This document shows, piece after piece, positions 1-11,208 of a DNA stretch of 64,000 nt (its first letter is position 1; each line of letters starts with the position of its first letter). Source of the stretch: Aphanomyces cochlioides (lineage: Eukaryota > Oomycota > Saprolegniomycetes > Saprolegniales > Verrucalvaceae); assembly GCA_019828595.1 (NCBI GenBank), contig JAHQRK010000033.1, positions 62,001-126,000 on the forward strand, given 5' to 3'. Below the pieces are notes generated by a model, which was given only the letters and a program-made list of their open reading frames with translations, had not been told where the DNA came from and searched no databases. A program made the position numbers and the translations under genes.

Positions 1-382
1 GGTGTTGTCGTTTTCATGCTCACATCTGCGCCAGCATCCAAAAGCGCGCGCACGACCTGCTCGTGGTTTGCCTCGGCAGCCTTGAACAAAGGCGTTTTCC
101 CGTTCTACAAGGTAAAAACAATGGTCAACAGTCATATCTCACTCAGTTGAGTACATTGTCCGATGCATTAGTCGGAGCACCATGTTCAAGCAATTCCTGA
201 ACGACAGGCAAATGTCCATGCATAGCTGATAAATGCAGTGGCGTGTCGCCATCCTAAGCAATACAGTAGTGTATGTGCCTAACCTCCGCTCCAGTTATGA
301 ATTGATTCAATTGGGAGTAATGTTGACCAATCAGGTCTGTTGACTTAAAGAGTCGCATGCACAACACATTTTGGAATCTTGG

Positions 383-3032
383 ATGAACAGGGGAAATCAG
401 CAGCCATCGTCAAAGCGCCGTCGGACCACCAAGAAGCATAAAACAGGAGCAAGCGCGTCGGGAGGCGATGATCTCGACTCATTGGCTACTGGGATATCGG
501 ACCTGCACGATATCAATGAAGATTCGAACGGGCAGTCGACAAAATCACAGGACAAATCCGCATGTGCTCTATTCCTTTCATTCTATCGTGAAAATGTAGG
601 CCCCGTTTCGTCTATCCACGATGAAATACTCCAAAAAATATCATGTGTTCACATCGGCACCTTTTGTGATTTCATGGTAAAAAGTCAAAACATTGGCTGG
701 CAGACCTCAATGAACTACCTAAGTTCCATTCGCCGTCAACTTGAACAAATCCACAATGTACAAATATTTAAAGCTGACCCGCATTGGTATAAAGACACTC
801 GAAAGCGAGTCACCCGAGCATATCTGCTTTCATGCATAAAAGGTAAACAGTCTACATGTAGCAACTTGTTACACAATACGTGTAGATGGTACTAAACTAA
901 AGGAGCATGCACCTCCAATGTCATATGATGATTTGAAGCTGATCGGTCAAAGGCTATTCCAAAAAAATGACCTGAAGTCTTCAAAAGACCGTACACTGTT
1001 GAATGCACAGTGGGTGGCAATTGGTAGAGCGTCCGATATTGGTGGAATCACCTAACGTAAACGACCAATTTACGAGGAACATTTCGACTCAACTCACTTA
1101 ACTCCCATTATCTCAGCCCCCACGAAGGTATGCAAACTGGGGCTTTGATCAACAGAATCTTGAAATCCTTGTGATATTGAATTTGTCAACGATATCAGTT
1201 TTTATGGAATATAGGTGTTGGCAAGTTCATTTGAAATGGCCACTTTCTGAAACTTGGCCAACCAGTTATTGAGGAACTTTTTATCTTGATTAAAGTATGT
1301 CAATTATCAAGTTTCAAGGTTTTGGGCAGGTTGTTTTTGCACATTAATCATCAGTTTATACAGGTATTATATTATGCAGAATCAAAATCGTCAAATAACA
1401 ACATTATTCAAGTAAACGAGTATAAGAAAATGCATTGCATAAATTTAAAGAGGTTCCGGAAATTGTTCCTCATAAACTGGTTGGATCCTCGTAAATTGGT
1501 CGTTTACGTTACAACGATATTCAATGGATGGATGGTTTTGTGCTCAGCGACATTACTCGACGTTAAGTGTCCCGTCAACAAGCCCTTTCTATTTTTCCCT
1601 CTGCATTATTGTGACAACAGGATCTTCTCCACAGTCTTGGGACCCAGATAGTTTGCGATCCGTTTGAGGCTTCAGATAGAGTTTTTTCCCAAATCTCAAC
1701 CCATGATGCTTCAGAGTTGAAGGTTGCTGCGTGTATCAATCGTGTTATTAAGGTACAGATGAGCAGTGTCCACTTTAATATACATTAAGACTAGGTTTTG
1801 TATGAAATTTCAGATGAATATGAGCTCACGCCTCATCTGATATCTCATTCGGGTCGTCGTGGCTCTGCAATCGCTGCTGCAAGTAATCAACACCTTAATT
1901 TGGCTGATATAGCACATCGTGGGCAGTGGAATCTCGACAGCTTTGCAACAATCATGGAGTATATTTGTGAGACAAGTCAATCAGATCAAAAGGTTGGTCG
2001 TGCCCTCAGTGGTTGGAGGGATCCAAATTTGTTCGTACATCCGCCCTCTATCAAATGCATTACAACAAACGCCACGGACAAATCCATGGTCCATGAGTTG
2101 GTTGATTTGCTATTCGAATCGTCTATGAGCCGGCTACGCAAACGGTCTTTTGCTGAATCCTTAACAGCGACTCTGTTGATGTACTTGAAGGAAACGATTG
2201 TCGCTTGTAAAGATCATATGCTTCACAGTACGCTGATATCGGCTGGTCGGCGAGCCTTTTCAATTCAACGTGATGACCATTCCTTGATAAACTACTTCGA
2301 TATGGTCAAACAATCCGCTCATCGTTCATCATGGACAATCTTACCCAATTCCCAGTCTCAATGATTCAAAACAATCTCACAGAAAGTCAGTTGTCTGCGA
2401 ATTTTGTTGGGGCCAATACCTTTGATACTCTCAAAACTCTGGTTGAAGGATATCGATGTATCATGCGTGAAATACAGGATATGCGAGGCGAAATGGTTAA
2501 CCTTGTTTCTTCCCTCAATGATATCCGCTCATTCGTATCGAATCATTTGCATCAAGCTAACATGTCTCCGAACATACCATCAAACTTAGAAATCTCAAGT
2601 CAAAGTTTATCACAATTACCTACTCACAGATCTGTCGAGTTTCAACAACTGCGACGATGGCCACTTCGACTACAATCTCTTGCTGGTCTACGTTTGTCGT
2701 CTTTGATATATCAGTACGTTGGTGATCGATTAGATATGATACCTCATGAGAAAAACAAGTCGCAAGGCGAAGCCATCTTGGCAATCTCAATCGCTGCAAA
2801 ATTTGAGCCAAAGCTGCGCCAGCTTGATTCAATCTTTGGCGGACGAAAACCAGATGCACTAGAGCTCGAAGAGTGGAGAGAAACAGCTGCCAGCGTCGAG
2901 ATTGATGTATTAAAGTACATCACGACGCACAAACCAGCTTCGTCCCATCAACAACGGCGCCAGAAAAAACACACTGGCTTCGTTCCGGCAATCGTACGCA
3001 TACGGAGGACACTATTACATAGCGAGGAGTAA
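383..3032 (+). pseudogene. Crypton tyrosine recombinase, decayed
   Basis: Crypton integrase-like gene in pieces. Exon 1 (383-842; the first ATG is at 383) has a basic Arg/Lys-rich N-terminus and an N-terminal core-binding-like region. A 43-bp GT-AG intron (843-885) leads to exon 2, which ends in the segment LLNAQWVAIGRASDIGG and is cut at 1053 by a foldback element. After the insertion the frame resumes as QWMDGFVLSDITRR, then meets in-frame stops (TAA near 1564, TGA near 1611). A second microintron (1753-1794) precedes the catalytic C-terminal part: HSGRR, then HRGQW, with a candidate nucleophile Tyr in IMEYI, the expected H-x-x-R ... H/W ... Y order. From 2331 a different frame carries a coiled-coil-like and basic C-terminal region to 3032, so there is also a frameshift near 2331. 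The copy is dead. Confidence 0.75.
1053..1511. mobile_element. 459-bp foldback/MITE element within the Crypton
   Basis: Perfect terminal inverted repeats of about 26 bp: it starts TAACGTAAACGACCAATTTA and ends with the reverse complement at 1486-1511. A second, subterminal inverted pair (about 1258-1278 CCAACCAGTTATTGAGGAAC against about 1466-1485) makes it able to fold back twice. There is no transposase ORF. It splits the Crypton reading frame between GRASDIGG and QWMDGFVLS. If the outermost TA is counted as the target duplication, the core starts ACG and ends CGT, which would fit a Tc1/mariner-type MITE. No longer target duplication is visible. Confidence 0.75.
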
Positions 3033-3754
3033 GATATAATAGTAGAATGTAATACATCATACTTGCATTGTTGCTCTCGGTCGCGTCGCTGCCACAGAAC
3101 CATGCCTTCCAGCTTGACTTCTTCGAATCCAAACACGTTGTGGTTGTTGCTCAAAGTCTCTTATTTGATTGGTTGCGCAGAATACAATTGTAGTACAGAT
3201 CACCTATACATTATCCAATACACGTTAATCTCATACGTGTATTTTACAATCCCGCGTGTGACGTATCACTTTGTATTTGCTTCAGTATTTGTCTTCTGCG
3301 CGGCTTAAGCGCAGTTTAGTCATTACAGTTTCAATTTTGTATCCTAATTCCTGGGGAACGTACTTTGTCTGACTTGTCGACGTCTGCGTGGTGGGAAATC
3401 AATTCCTTCACAATGTCTAAATTGCCTTGGCTTGCAGCTGCGTGAAAAGGTGTCTGGCCATTCTACTCACATAGAAATCACGTCAAGTTAACTCCATGGA
3501 CTCTGTACGGGGCTTTGCCAGTTGACATAAGCGCCACGTGCAAGCTGCGCGAGCACGCGACTGATTTTGCCTTTGCCCACAGCCTCATAGAGCTGCTTGT
3601 CCTTGTCCCTGGCCCAATCAAACATATTTCCTCAGCGGTGATCTTGGAGATGGAGCCAAAAATGTTTTTGACAAGTCGGCCATCTGCTCGTTCGTACCAA
3701 GTTTAAGAGGTTCAACTATTGAAAATGATGGGCATGAAAAATCTCGACCAAAAA

Positions 3755-3845
3755 ATTGCTGGATAAAGAGGAATTCGCCGGCAGCGGGTGTGGGACACCC
3801 GCTTTGACAAAAAAAACACCCGCTCTCGGGGATTCCGGATAGTTT
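3755..3845 (+). repeat. copy 1 of an inverted repeat pair flanking the MULE/Helitron block
   Basis: About 85 bp that recurs in reverse complement at about 14,470-14,590. It contains a small hairpin with arms GCGGGTGT and ACACCCGC around GGG (about 3785-3803), followed by an A-run and CACCCGCTCTCGGGGATTCC. The two copies face each other 10.7 kb apart around the MULE and Helitron, so they may be the MULE's terminal repeats. I could not find a 9-bp target duplication outside them. Confidence 0.6.
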
Positions 3846-3880
3846 ACAAAACGGACAATGAAAATCAACAGCAATTGTCA

Positions 3881-4020
3881 ACGATGAGGCAGTTGGAATG
3901 GCACATCTTTTAAGCACTTCTAATTGGCTAAAATACAAGCATATCAAAGTATAAGGCAACCGAGAATGAAAACGATGAGGCAGTTGGACACCACTCATTT
4001 TGAGCACTTATAATTGGCTA
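3881..4020. repeat. two direct copies of a 49-bp motif, period 91
   Basis: ACGATGAGGCAGTTGGA followed within about 17 bases by AGCACTT(C/A)TAATTGGCT occurs at 3881-3929 and again at 3972-4019. It lies between the inverted repeat at 3755 and the zinc-finger ORF, so it could be a subterminal repeat of the MULE. Confidence 0.6.
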
Positions 4021-4096
4021 TAAAGCATAACATACCAGGATTGGCTATAATTTAACATTATTTAAACTAACAATGCTATTATACAGTTTTGTTCTG

Positions 4097-4635
4097 ATGT
4101 CGAGCGTGACGGAGAATCATAAGCGTCGATGGTGGTGCCGTGTTGATGGATGCGTTCACACGGGTCCCTTTTCGAACAATCAATTCCCAAATCATGTGAT
4201 GAAGATACACCCGGAAGTTCGTTGGTTTTACGGCGGTCGCGCAGTGTATTGCGCCTTGGTCGATGAGGATAATCCAGACGCCCACCTCGTCGTCAACGCA
4301 AATCTGTGGCTCCAAGTAGCCCAATAGTGAGCAACAATGCGAGTGTCACCACCATCACGGACGAAGAGAAGGCCATCCTCGACCAAGTAGAGCGCAAGCA
4401 TGCTCTTGCGGAAACGAGTGTTCGACTTCGTCTTGTGTTATGCAGTCGATTGGGAATTGACACCGTAGCAACTGTTGGAAACATCTCACATGATGTTCTG
4501 GACCAACGTCGCCGCAACGCCACTGAAGCTTCAGTTGGGGAAGAAGACCATTCGACAGAACTGCCTGTGCCTGCCCGACGAAGCGAGAGAACGTCCGTTC
4601 CAGCGCGTAAAAAAGGGAAAGCTCGTAAGTGCTAG
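4097..4635 (+). pseudogene. C2H2 zinc-finger ORF with a frameshift, possible MULE accessory gene
   Basis: The first frame (ATG 4073 or 4097) encodes KRRWWCRVDGCVHTG and NHVMKIHPE, a C-x4-C-x13-H-x4-H arrangement typical of a single C2H2/BED-like finger, and stops at 4327. From about 4310 the +1 frame continues as an uninterrupted charged helical region (TDEEKAILDQVERKHALAE) and a basic tail to 4635, so one frameshift probably separates two parts of one protein. A strong splice-donor-like GTAAGT lies at 4625-4630, so a downstream exon is possible. It is divergent from the MULE transposase and separated from it by the Helitron. The family is not recognised; a DNA-binding role is inferred only from the finger. 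Confidence 0.45.
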
Positions 4636-4639
4636 AGTC

Positions 4640-4910
4640 TTTTATAATAGGATTAATGAACATTTTCCTCTTTGATTCTTTGACGACTGTGTATTTTCTG
4701 AGATTTCTCACAGTAGATAACATTTAATATGCTTGTATTCCAGTACAAACTTTATATACTAGTAATGTATGTTTATGGCAAGTATAATATTAAATCTAAC
4801 AGTTCATAACATGATATAATGGTATCACCGTGATTTAATGGTATATAAAGAAGTAAATGTTACTCATGGTGATGTACTGTTACCAAACATATTTAATGTT
4901 ACATCACGTA
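4640..4910. other. AT-rich noncoding stretch, nothing recognised
   Basis: No gene seen. AT-rich DNA left of the proposed Helitron 5' end. Short words such as ATTTAATGTTAC recur in the right flank near 11,807, consistent with both flanks being parts of the same interrupted element. Confidence 0.5.
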
Positions 4911-4960
4911 TCTATTAATTAAGGCTCTAACGCAACACGTAAGTACGAGACTAAGTACGA

Positions 4961-5115
4961 GAGTAATTTTTACATACAAACGTCAAGTCAACAAATGAGC
5001 AATTTTTACATACAAACGCCAAGTCAACAAATGAGCAATTTTTATATACTTTATCCAAGTACAAAATGAGCAATTTTTACATACAAACGCCAAGTCAACA
5101 AAAGAGTAATTTGAG
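4961..5115. repeat. 36-bp minisatellite, four units, in the Helitron 5' region
   Basis: Units start with GAG(T/C)AATTTTTACATAC and end AAGTCAACAAA(T/A): 4961-4996, 4997-5032, 5033-5067 (35 bp, diverged centre) and 5068-5103, followed by a partial unit. It begins about 50 bp inside the proposed 5' terminus. Confidence 0.85.
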
Positions 5116-5932
5116 ACAAGTTCGTTCATGCACCCATGATGCTGGACGTGGCAGTTGTCGATAATATTAATAATCATTCCACATACAAAATTAAAAAATA
5201 TATTGTCCTACTATTTAAAATAATACCTGCCAAAGGCGATTGAATGGCAGTTGAGTTTTTCTGGGACGATGCAAGGTGAGATGCATGTCTTAGGATAGCT
5301 TCACTCGGGCAGAAAAGGCCGCTGAATAAGTGGTCAACACACTGTGCAGTAGGGTGACGAGCCCTTTCTGCCACTTTAAGCCATACCCTGGCCAGAGGCT
5401 TGGACTCCGAAAGGCGAATTCCGACGCGATATGCGAATGTTACGAAGTAGGGCCTTTTTGGCTCGAAATACCGGACATTTTCATAGAGCAGCCAGGGACA
5501 GCTATAACGTGTGTTTTTACTGTATTTTCATATTGACTTTGGACGAGTAAATCCTCTCCCCATAGTTCAACTTTTTACAGTAAGGGGACAATGTGTAACG
5601 TTGGTTACCACTATTGCAACTGATGGTGCTACTTTTTTTGACGGAGTACCACTGTTGATAGTGGGCCTACGGCGAGTAGATTGAAACACTTCAGGGGTGT
5701 TTCATGATACTTAGCAGATGTATTACCCAGTATCAAAGTTTCAACTCATTGGATGTACGAGTTCAATACGCGATATTAAACAAAGTGATGTTTAATAAAT
5801 ACCGCGAACTCTGTACGATTTATGAAAGAAATGAGTAGTATTTTCTGGCAAACCACATTATGTTAAGCTTAAGTGGCGGGACACATATCCACAGTATTTT
5901 TACGATCCAATCACATTATCATTTTTGTGTTG
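5116..5932. other. Helitron 5' region without a recognised gene
   Basis: No family recognised. On the minus strand about 5230-5515 is open (EPKRPYFVTFAYRVG and WLKVAERARHPTAQC) without a convincing start or stop, so it could be a captured gene fragment, but nothing supports a function. The rest appears noncoding. Confidence 0.35.
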
Positions 5933-6520
5933 ATGTTTTTGTATGAACATTTGTCTGACGCAGTTTTCTGCGTAGAAAATAACAACTACTCGGCCTCTAA
6001 GAAAGGCAAAGGCAATGGCAATCATGACAATGACAATCAAGGACATGCGATCGATAACTCCGAACCTGGAAAGCAAGCAGAGCGGAATGAAGTGCATACT
6101 ACCGAACAAGAGTCTGCATCAACTGGAGCTAATGGCTGGGTTGTGGATGACGATGCCTTGATGCCTAACGACGAGGCGGCTATGAGAAAGGCCAAGAAGG
6201 CGGAGTACAACAAACGTGCTCGCGAAAAGAAACGGCAAGCTATCCTGGATGAAGTCGACGAAGAGGTGGCAATGGACAAATCTAAAAAGGCGGAGTACAA
6301 CAATCGTGCTCGCGAAAAGAATCGGCAAGCTCTTCTAAAGGCGGAGTACAACAATCATGCTCGCGAAAAGAATCGACAAGCTCTTCTAAAGGCGGAGTAG
6401 AACAATCGTGCTCGCGAAAAGAAACGGCAAGCTATCCTGGAAGACTTCGACAAAGAGGTGGCTATGAAAAGATCCAAGAAGGCGGAATACAACAAACGTG
6501 CTCGCGAAAAAAAGCACAAC
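5933..6520 (+). pseudogene. Helitron N-terminal ORF with reiterated basic module
   Basis: Open from an ATG at 5933 to a TAG at 6398-6400, resuming in the same frame to about 6530. After a hydrophobic/Lys-Asn start it repeats a basic unit of the form KKAEYNKRAREKKRQAIL about five times (about 6190, 6280, 6335, 6385, 6475), partly interleaved with acidic linkers (DEVDEEVAMDKS). In the fourth unit the Tyr codon has become TAG. The frame then shifts into that of the helicase ORF somewhere near 6530-6568, so in the ancestral element this was probably the N-terminus of the RepHel protein. The repeated RAREKKR units look nucleic-acid binding; that is inference from charge only. Confidence 0.55.
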
Positions 6521-6567
6521 ACTGAGGTTGCGAAGGGCGGGGTGCCATCATTTTGCACCATACGGAC

Positions 6568-9500
6568 ATGGATCAGAGCGACGAAGAGGAAACCAAGGAG
6601 GGAGAAGACGGAATCCATTATCACGCTCAAAGTGACCATCATCTCAAGATTCTGGCAGCTCAGGAGCAAGAAGATCGCGAGCGCAGAGTTGACAATCGAA
6701 GGGTCTATGCTGCGCTACAACCTAACCGTATGAATGAAGGAGGTGAAGAAGAAACCAAAGAAGAAGATATTTTCGATGGAAATGTGGATTGCAACACTGA
6801 CAATCAATTACTTGCCTTGGCAAATGCTGATCCTCCGCTAAACGTGGATGTGGATTTGATTGATGTACCTCCTCGCGAGCAAGGATTAAGTCTCCGGAAT
6901 AAACCCAAGGGTCGCCCGAAGAAGAAGAGTGGTCACAACAGTGCTCGCGTCAGTTTCGATGACTTCGATGAATCATTGGTGCCTCTTCATACTATTGAGC
7001 AGCGTTCGATTTGCCGCCATTGCGAAGCGAAGATTTGGCCAGGCGAAGAAAAGGACTGCTGCGGTGGAGGCACTCGAGTGCTGCCTGTTGCTACCTGGCC
7101 TGACACACCCGAGTTTCGCGAATACATTGCTTTGTTCAAAACCAGAGGGTTTGTCAATAACACTCGCCGGTACAACGCCCTCTTTGCCTTTACATCTATT
7201 GGTACCCAAGAAATTATTCACGGCAACGGTGGGCCGAGATCTTATACAATCCAAGGCGCTTTGCATCATTTGATTGGACCACTGTTGCCTGCGGACGAAG
7301 AACAAGCCGGTTACGCCCAGATCTACATTACGGATCCTGAAACGCAAGCAAGCATACGACGAAGAATGCTTGGGGGAAATCTTAATGTGTCAACTGTGAC
7401 GAAAATCCAGCGTCTACTACTACAGCACAACGCGTTCACCCAGCTGTACAAGCATGCGAAGGATATTCCAAAGGATGACGACATGAGAATTGTGCTCACT
7501 GCTCTGCCTCGAAGCAACAGCCGAACGCATAACCTTCCTACGTGTTCTGAAATCGCTGTTCTTTTTTCAGAAACGTCCAAGTCAGGGCGTCATATCTTAC
7601 TGCATGGTATTGATGGCCCCGTACTCAGCGAAGTTCAGCGAAACTATCACGTTGGTAAACATGTGCGTTTGGATCGACAACCTGGGGAACAACGCTTATT
7701 TCGCATTAAGGAATTTCATTCGGCATATGACCCGCTTCAATACCCTTTGCTCTTTCCCACTGGGACTTTGGGGTGGTCGTTTGACAACAAGAGCGGTCGC
7801 AATCATGAAAACGTGAGTTTGAACGATTATGCTCGATACCATTTGCACGAGCGCGGTGCATTCTCTCCATTACATGCCAGCGGACCTCTATTTCAAGTGT
7901 TTGCAGTCGACAATTTTGCAAAGGTGGAAAACCAAAGGCTTCGATATATTCGTGACCAAACCAACAACCTCCGCAGCGACACGTACCGCGCACTTCATGA
8001 CGCAGTTTCGCATGATGTGGACCTCAAAAGCATTGGAAAAAGGACTGTTTTGCCGTCATCTTACACGGGTGGACCTCGGTACATGAGACAACGTTACCTT
8101 GACGCCATGGCAATTGTTCGCAAGTTCGGTCGACCAGACCTTTTTATCACTGTGACATGCAATCCAAAGTGGGTTGAAATCGACAGGGAGCTGGAATTGG
8201 CGAAAGACGACTATGGATTTAAACGATCTCCAGCTGATCGACCTGACTTAGTGACGCGCATGTTCCGTCTCAAGCTCTTAGCCATTGAAGCCATGCTGTA
8301 CAAGGGGGAAGTTTTGGGTCGACAAGCTGCGTGTGTTCGTGTTGTCGAATTCCAAAAGCGTGGTCTGCCTCATGCCCATATGTTGGTCATATTCACTGGG
8401 GACGACAAAATCAAGACAGCTGCCGATATTGACAGTATTATCAGTGCAGAAATCCCCGACAAGGAAAAGAATCCAAGACTGCACGAAATTATTACAACCT
8501 GCATGATTCACAAATGCAGCGACCGATGCCTGGAAAACGGGAAGTGCAAGAAAAACTTTCCAAAAGCATACTGCAACGAAACATCAGAAGGCAGTGATGG
8601 ATATCCGCTCTACCGTCGTCGCCGCTCTTCGGCAGAGCGGCCCTCTGAGTATACCAACCAATATGTTATTCCGTACTGCCCAACGTTGAGTGCCATGTTC
8701 GACTGCCACATCAATGTCGAGGCGTGTACAAGTATATCTGCAGTCAAGTACCTGTACAAGTACATCTACAAGGGCTCAGACCGCTCAAATTTTCAAGTTG
8801 AGTCCGGCGAACTTGACGAAATCAAGCAATACCAAGATGCCCGCTATGTATCGTGCTGTGAGGCCCTCACACGCATTTTCTCTTTCGACATGTTCAAACG
8901 ATCTCACGCTGTCGAGAACCTCGAAATACACTTGGAAGGTGAACAAGTTGTGTGCATTCCTACCGACCGCCCGATGAGCCCTCAGGAATTGGCAAGGAGG
9001 AACCGGACGAAACTCACCGCGTTTTTTGAACTGTGCCGTGAAAACAGTAATTCACAAGCACTTGCGCGTGAATGTCTGTACCATGATATCCCCGAGCATT
9101 TCGTATGGAACAAAAAGCTCCGCAAGTGGACATCACGTAAAAGGGGTGGTGATCGTATGATCGGGAGGATGTTGACGGTGTCACCCCGCTCGGGAGACTG
9201 TTTTTTTATGCGAATGCTCTTATGCTACCGACGAGGTCCGACATCGCACGAAGATTTGCGAACCGTCAATGGCGTGGTTCATCCGACGTTCAAGTCAGCC
9301 GCACTTGCCCTTGGCTTTCTTGAAAATGACGAGGAATGGCTAACCTGCATGCGAGAAGCAACTGAAACAGCAACTCCCTATGAGCTCCGAACACTTTTTG
9401 TCAGTATTCTGATTCACTGTGAACCTGCGGACGCACGAGGGCTATGGAACAAATTCGAAGATGAAATGAGGCAAGATTTTCACCGCATGTACCCCGACGA

Positions 9501-11208
9501 TTCTCAAAAATCTACAGCTTTCGCAATTCAGGCTTTATCAAGATGCCTCGAGTCGAATGCATCAAGCTTGGATCGTTTTCCGGAGCTTCCACAGCTTGCA
9601 CATTTCGAACAATATTTTGCTCTTGAGGAAACAAACAGGGGCCGTCAATCCAACCGATTAGTGGCTATGGAATCTTCGCACAACCAACAACAAATCCAAG
9701 GCATTTTGGAAGGCAAGTCTACGATGACCGAAGAGCACGAGGTCTTCTACAACGACGTTATGAGCGAGATTACGAAGGAAAGTACTGTTCGAAGAGGCAA
9801 AGTATATTTTCTCGAAGGTGAGGGCGGCTCAGGGAAGACGTTCATCTCAAACATTTTACTGGCTCAAGTGCGCTCAATGAACAAAATTGCCTTGGCTGTT
9901 GCTTCGTCCGGACTTGCTGCTCTGAATTTGATCGGAGGTACAACTGCGCATTCGAGATTCTGTCTTCCAAGATCTTTGCACGAGCTTAGCCGATGTGACG
10001 TTCGGAAGCAGTCACATCTTGCGGAACTTTTACGTCTCACAGAACTTATCATTTGGGACGAGTGTTCGATGATGCACAAGTATGCTGTGGAGGCCGTTGA
10101 TCACATGCTACAAGATTTGATGGACAACGCGCTTCCTTTTGGTGGAAAGGTCGTCATATTCTCGGGCGACTTCAAGCAAATGCTTCCAGTCATTTTGAAG
10201 GGCACACCTGGGCTAATCCTCGAAGCATGCTAGAAGAACAGCTACCTTTGGAGAAATATCGCACAGTTTCATCTGACGGTGAACATGAGGTTGACCAACA
10301 ACAACTCAGAGAGTGTTCGAGAGTTTGCTGCATTGCTCAAGTCTATTGGTCATGGAACATACCCCACATGTACCGAACTCGGTGCCGATTACATTCGACT
10401 ACCTGATGATTTGGCGATTCCATACAAGTCGCCTGATGATTTTGGGTCATTTTTACACAGCGTCTATCAAGACATGAACAACCTGCGCATCAATGCACTT
10501 AGATCGTACTTTGGATGTCGAGCTATCCTTGCACTTTGATCGTACTTTGGATGTCGAGCTATCCTTGCACCCAAACATAGTGCTGTTGCTGACATCAACA
10601 CAACACTTCTTGAGCGACTCACTTCCGACTGCGAATTGACATATTTGTCCGCCGATTCTGTTGCTGACAAAACCAACGCGGACACAAATGCATGCGAGTT
10701 CCCCATCGAGTTTCTGAATTCTATAGACATCAACAACTTCCCCAGCCACAAGTTGCATTTGAAAGTTGGTTGCCCCATTATTCTGCTTCGTAATTTGTGT
10801 ACTTCGGAAGGCATGTGCAACGGAACACGTTTAATTGTTCTTGAGCTGAAAACACGATGTATCAAGGCTCAAATTATGAACGGCTCCCACACGAACAAGA
10901 TCGTTTACATTCCCCGAACTACTACAATTCACGATGGTGAGCAAAACTATTACCCATTTGAGCTACGCAGAAGACAATTTCCTGTTCAAGTTGTCTTTGC
11001 AATGACGATTCACAAGGCTCAAGGTCAAACGATTTCTCACGTGGGCGTCTACCTTCCAGAACCCGTCTTCTCGCATGGACAGCTTTACGTCGCCATGTCA
11101 AGAGCCCAAGCAAAAGGCAACATTAAGTTTTTGGTCGCCAATGGACAGTACGATGGACTGCCTGGAATCTACACGAAAAACATTGTGTATCAAGAAGCAT
11201 TACAATAG
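6568..11208 (+). pseudogene. Helitron Rep/helicase (RepHel) with two in-frame stops
   Basis: A single frame from ATG 6568 to 11,208, broken by TAG at 10,231-10,233 and TGA at 10,537-10,539. Domains in order: an acidic N-terminus; a Helitron-like N domain; the HUH relaxase motif PHAHMLV (8368-8388) and the two-tyrosine motif KYLYKYIYKG (about 8746-8775) that cut and join DNA during rolling-circle transposition; then a PIF1-family superfamily-1 helicase with Walker A GEGGSGKT (about 9817-9840), motif II WDECSM (about 10,054), motif III FSGDFKQMLPV (about 10,160), and the C-terminal motifs IHKAQGQT and YVAMSRA (about 11,010 and 11,090). All key residues remain readable, so loss of function is due to the two stops and the upstream frameshift. 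The second stop is created by a local 36-bp duplication. Confidence 0.9.
10502..10573 (+). repeat. 36-bp tandem duplication that creates a stop codon
   Basis: GATCGTACTTTGGATGTCGA and the bases after it occur at 10,502 and again at 10,538, period 36, keeping the reading frame. The duplication junction reads CTTTGATCG, which supplies the in-frame TGA at 10,537-10,539. Confidence 0.9.

Larger units (their letters stand above)
254..3363 (+). mobile_element. Crypton-type (tyrosine recombinase) transposon inside ankyrin intron
   Basis: The interval between two good ankyrin exons on the minus strand is filled by a plus-strand recombinase gene (383-3032) with short noncoding flanks. Cryptons use a tyrosine recombinase and have no terminal inverted repeats, and I find none. 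The coordinates given are the ankyrin splice sites, so the true element ends lie somewhat inside them and were not resolved. A minus-strand open piece at about 275-345 ending GAG|GTTAGG could be a leftover ankyrin exon, but it does not match the 33-codon repeat phase. Confidence 0.6.
1..3625 (-). pseudogene. ankyrin-repeat protein gene, 5' part, split by a Crypton
   Basis: Minus-strand gene with four readable exons: 3625-3509 (39 codons, start MFDWARDKDKQLYEAVGKG), 3462-3364 (33 codons), 253-155 (33 codons) and 104 to beyond the window edge. Exons 2-4 each carry one ankyrin repeat ([42 protein letters not shown]), and all junctions are phase 0 with GT...AG sites (for example GTACGT after 3364 and CTTAG before 253). 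Ankyrin repeats are protein-binding helix-turn-helix modules, and large one-repeat-per-exon ankyrin families are common in Saprolegnian oomycetes. The ordinary introns are about 46-50 bases, but the interval 3363-254 is 3.1 kb and holds a plus-strand Crypton. I cannot tell whether the insertion is spliced out, so the gene may be either interrupted or still functional with a giant intron. The 3' end lies outside the window. Confidence 0.8.

Noticed and set aside
271..355. Minus-strand open piece ending GAG|GTTAGG as a third ankyrin exon
   Set aside because: It lacks the TPL/GH consensus and the 33-codon phase of the other exons, and would require a 30-base intron.
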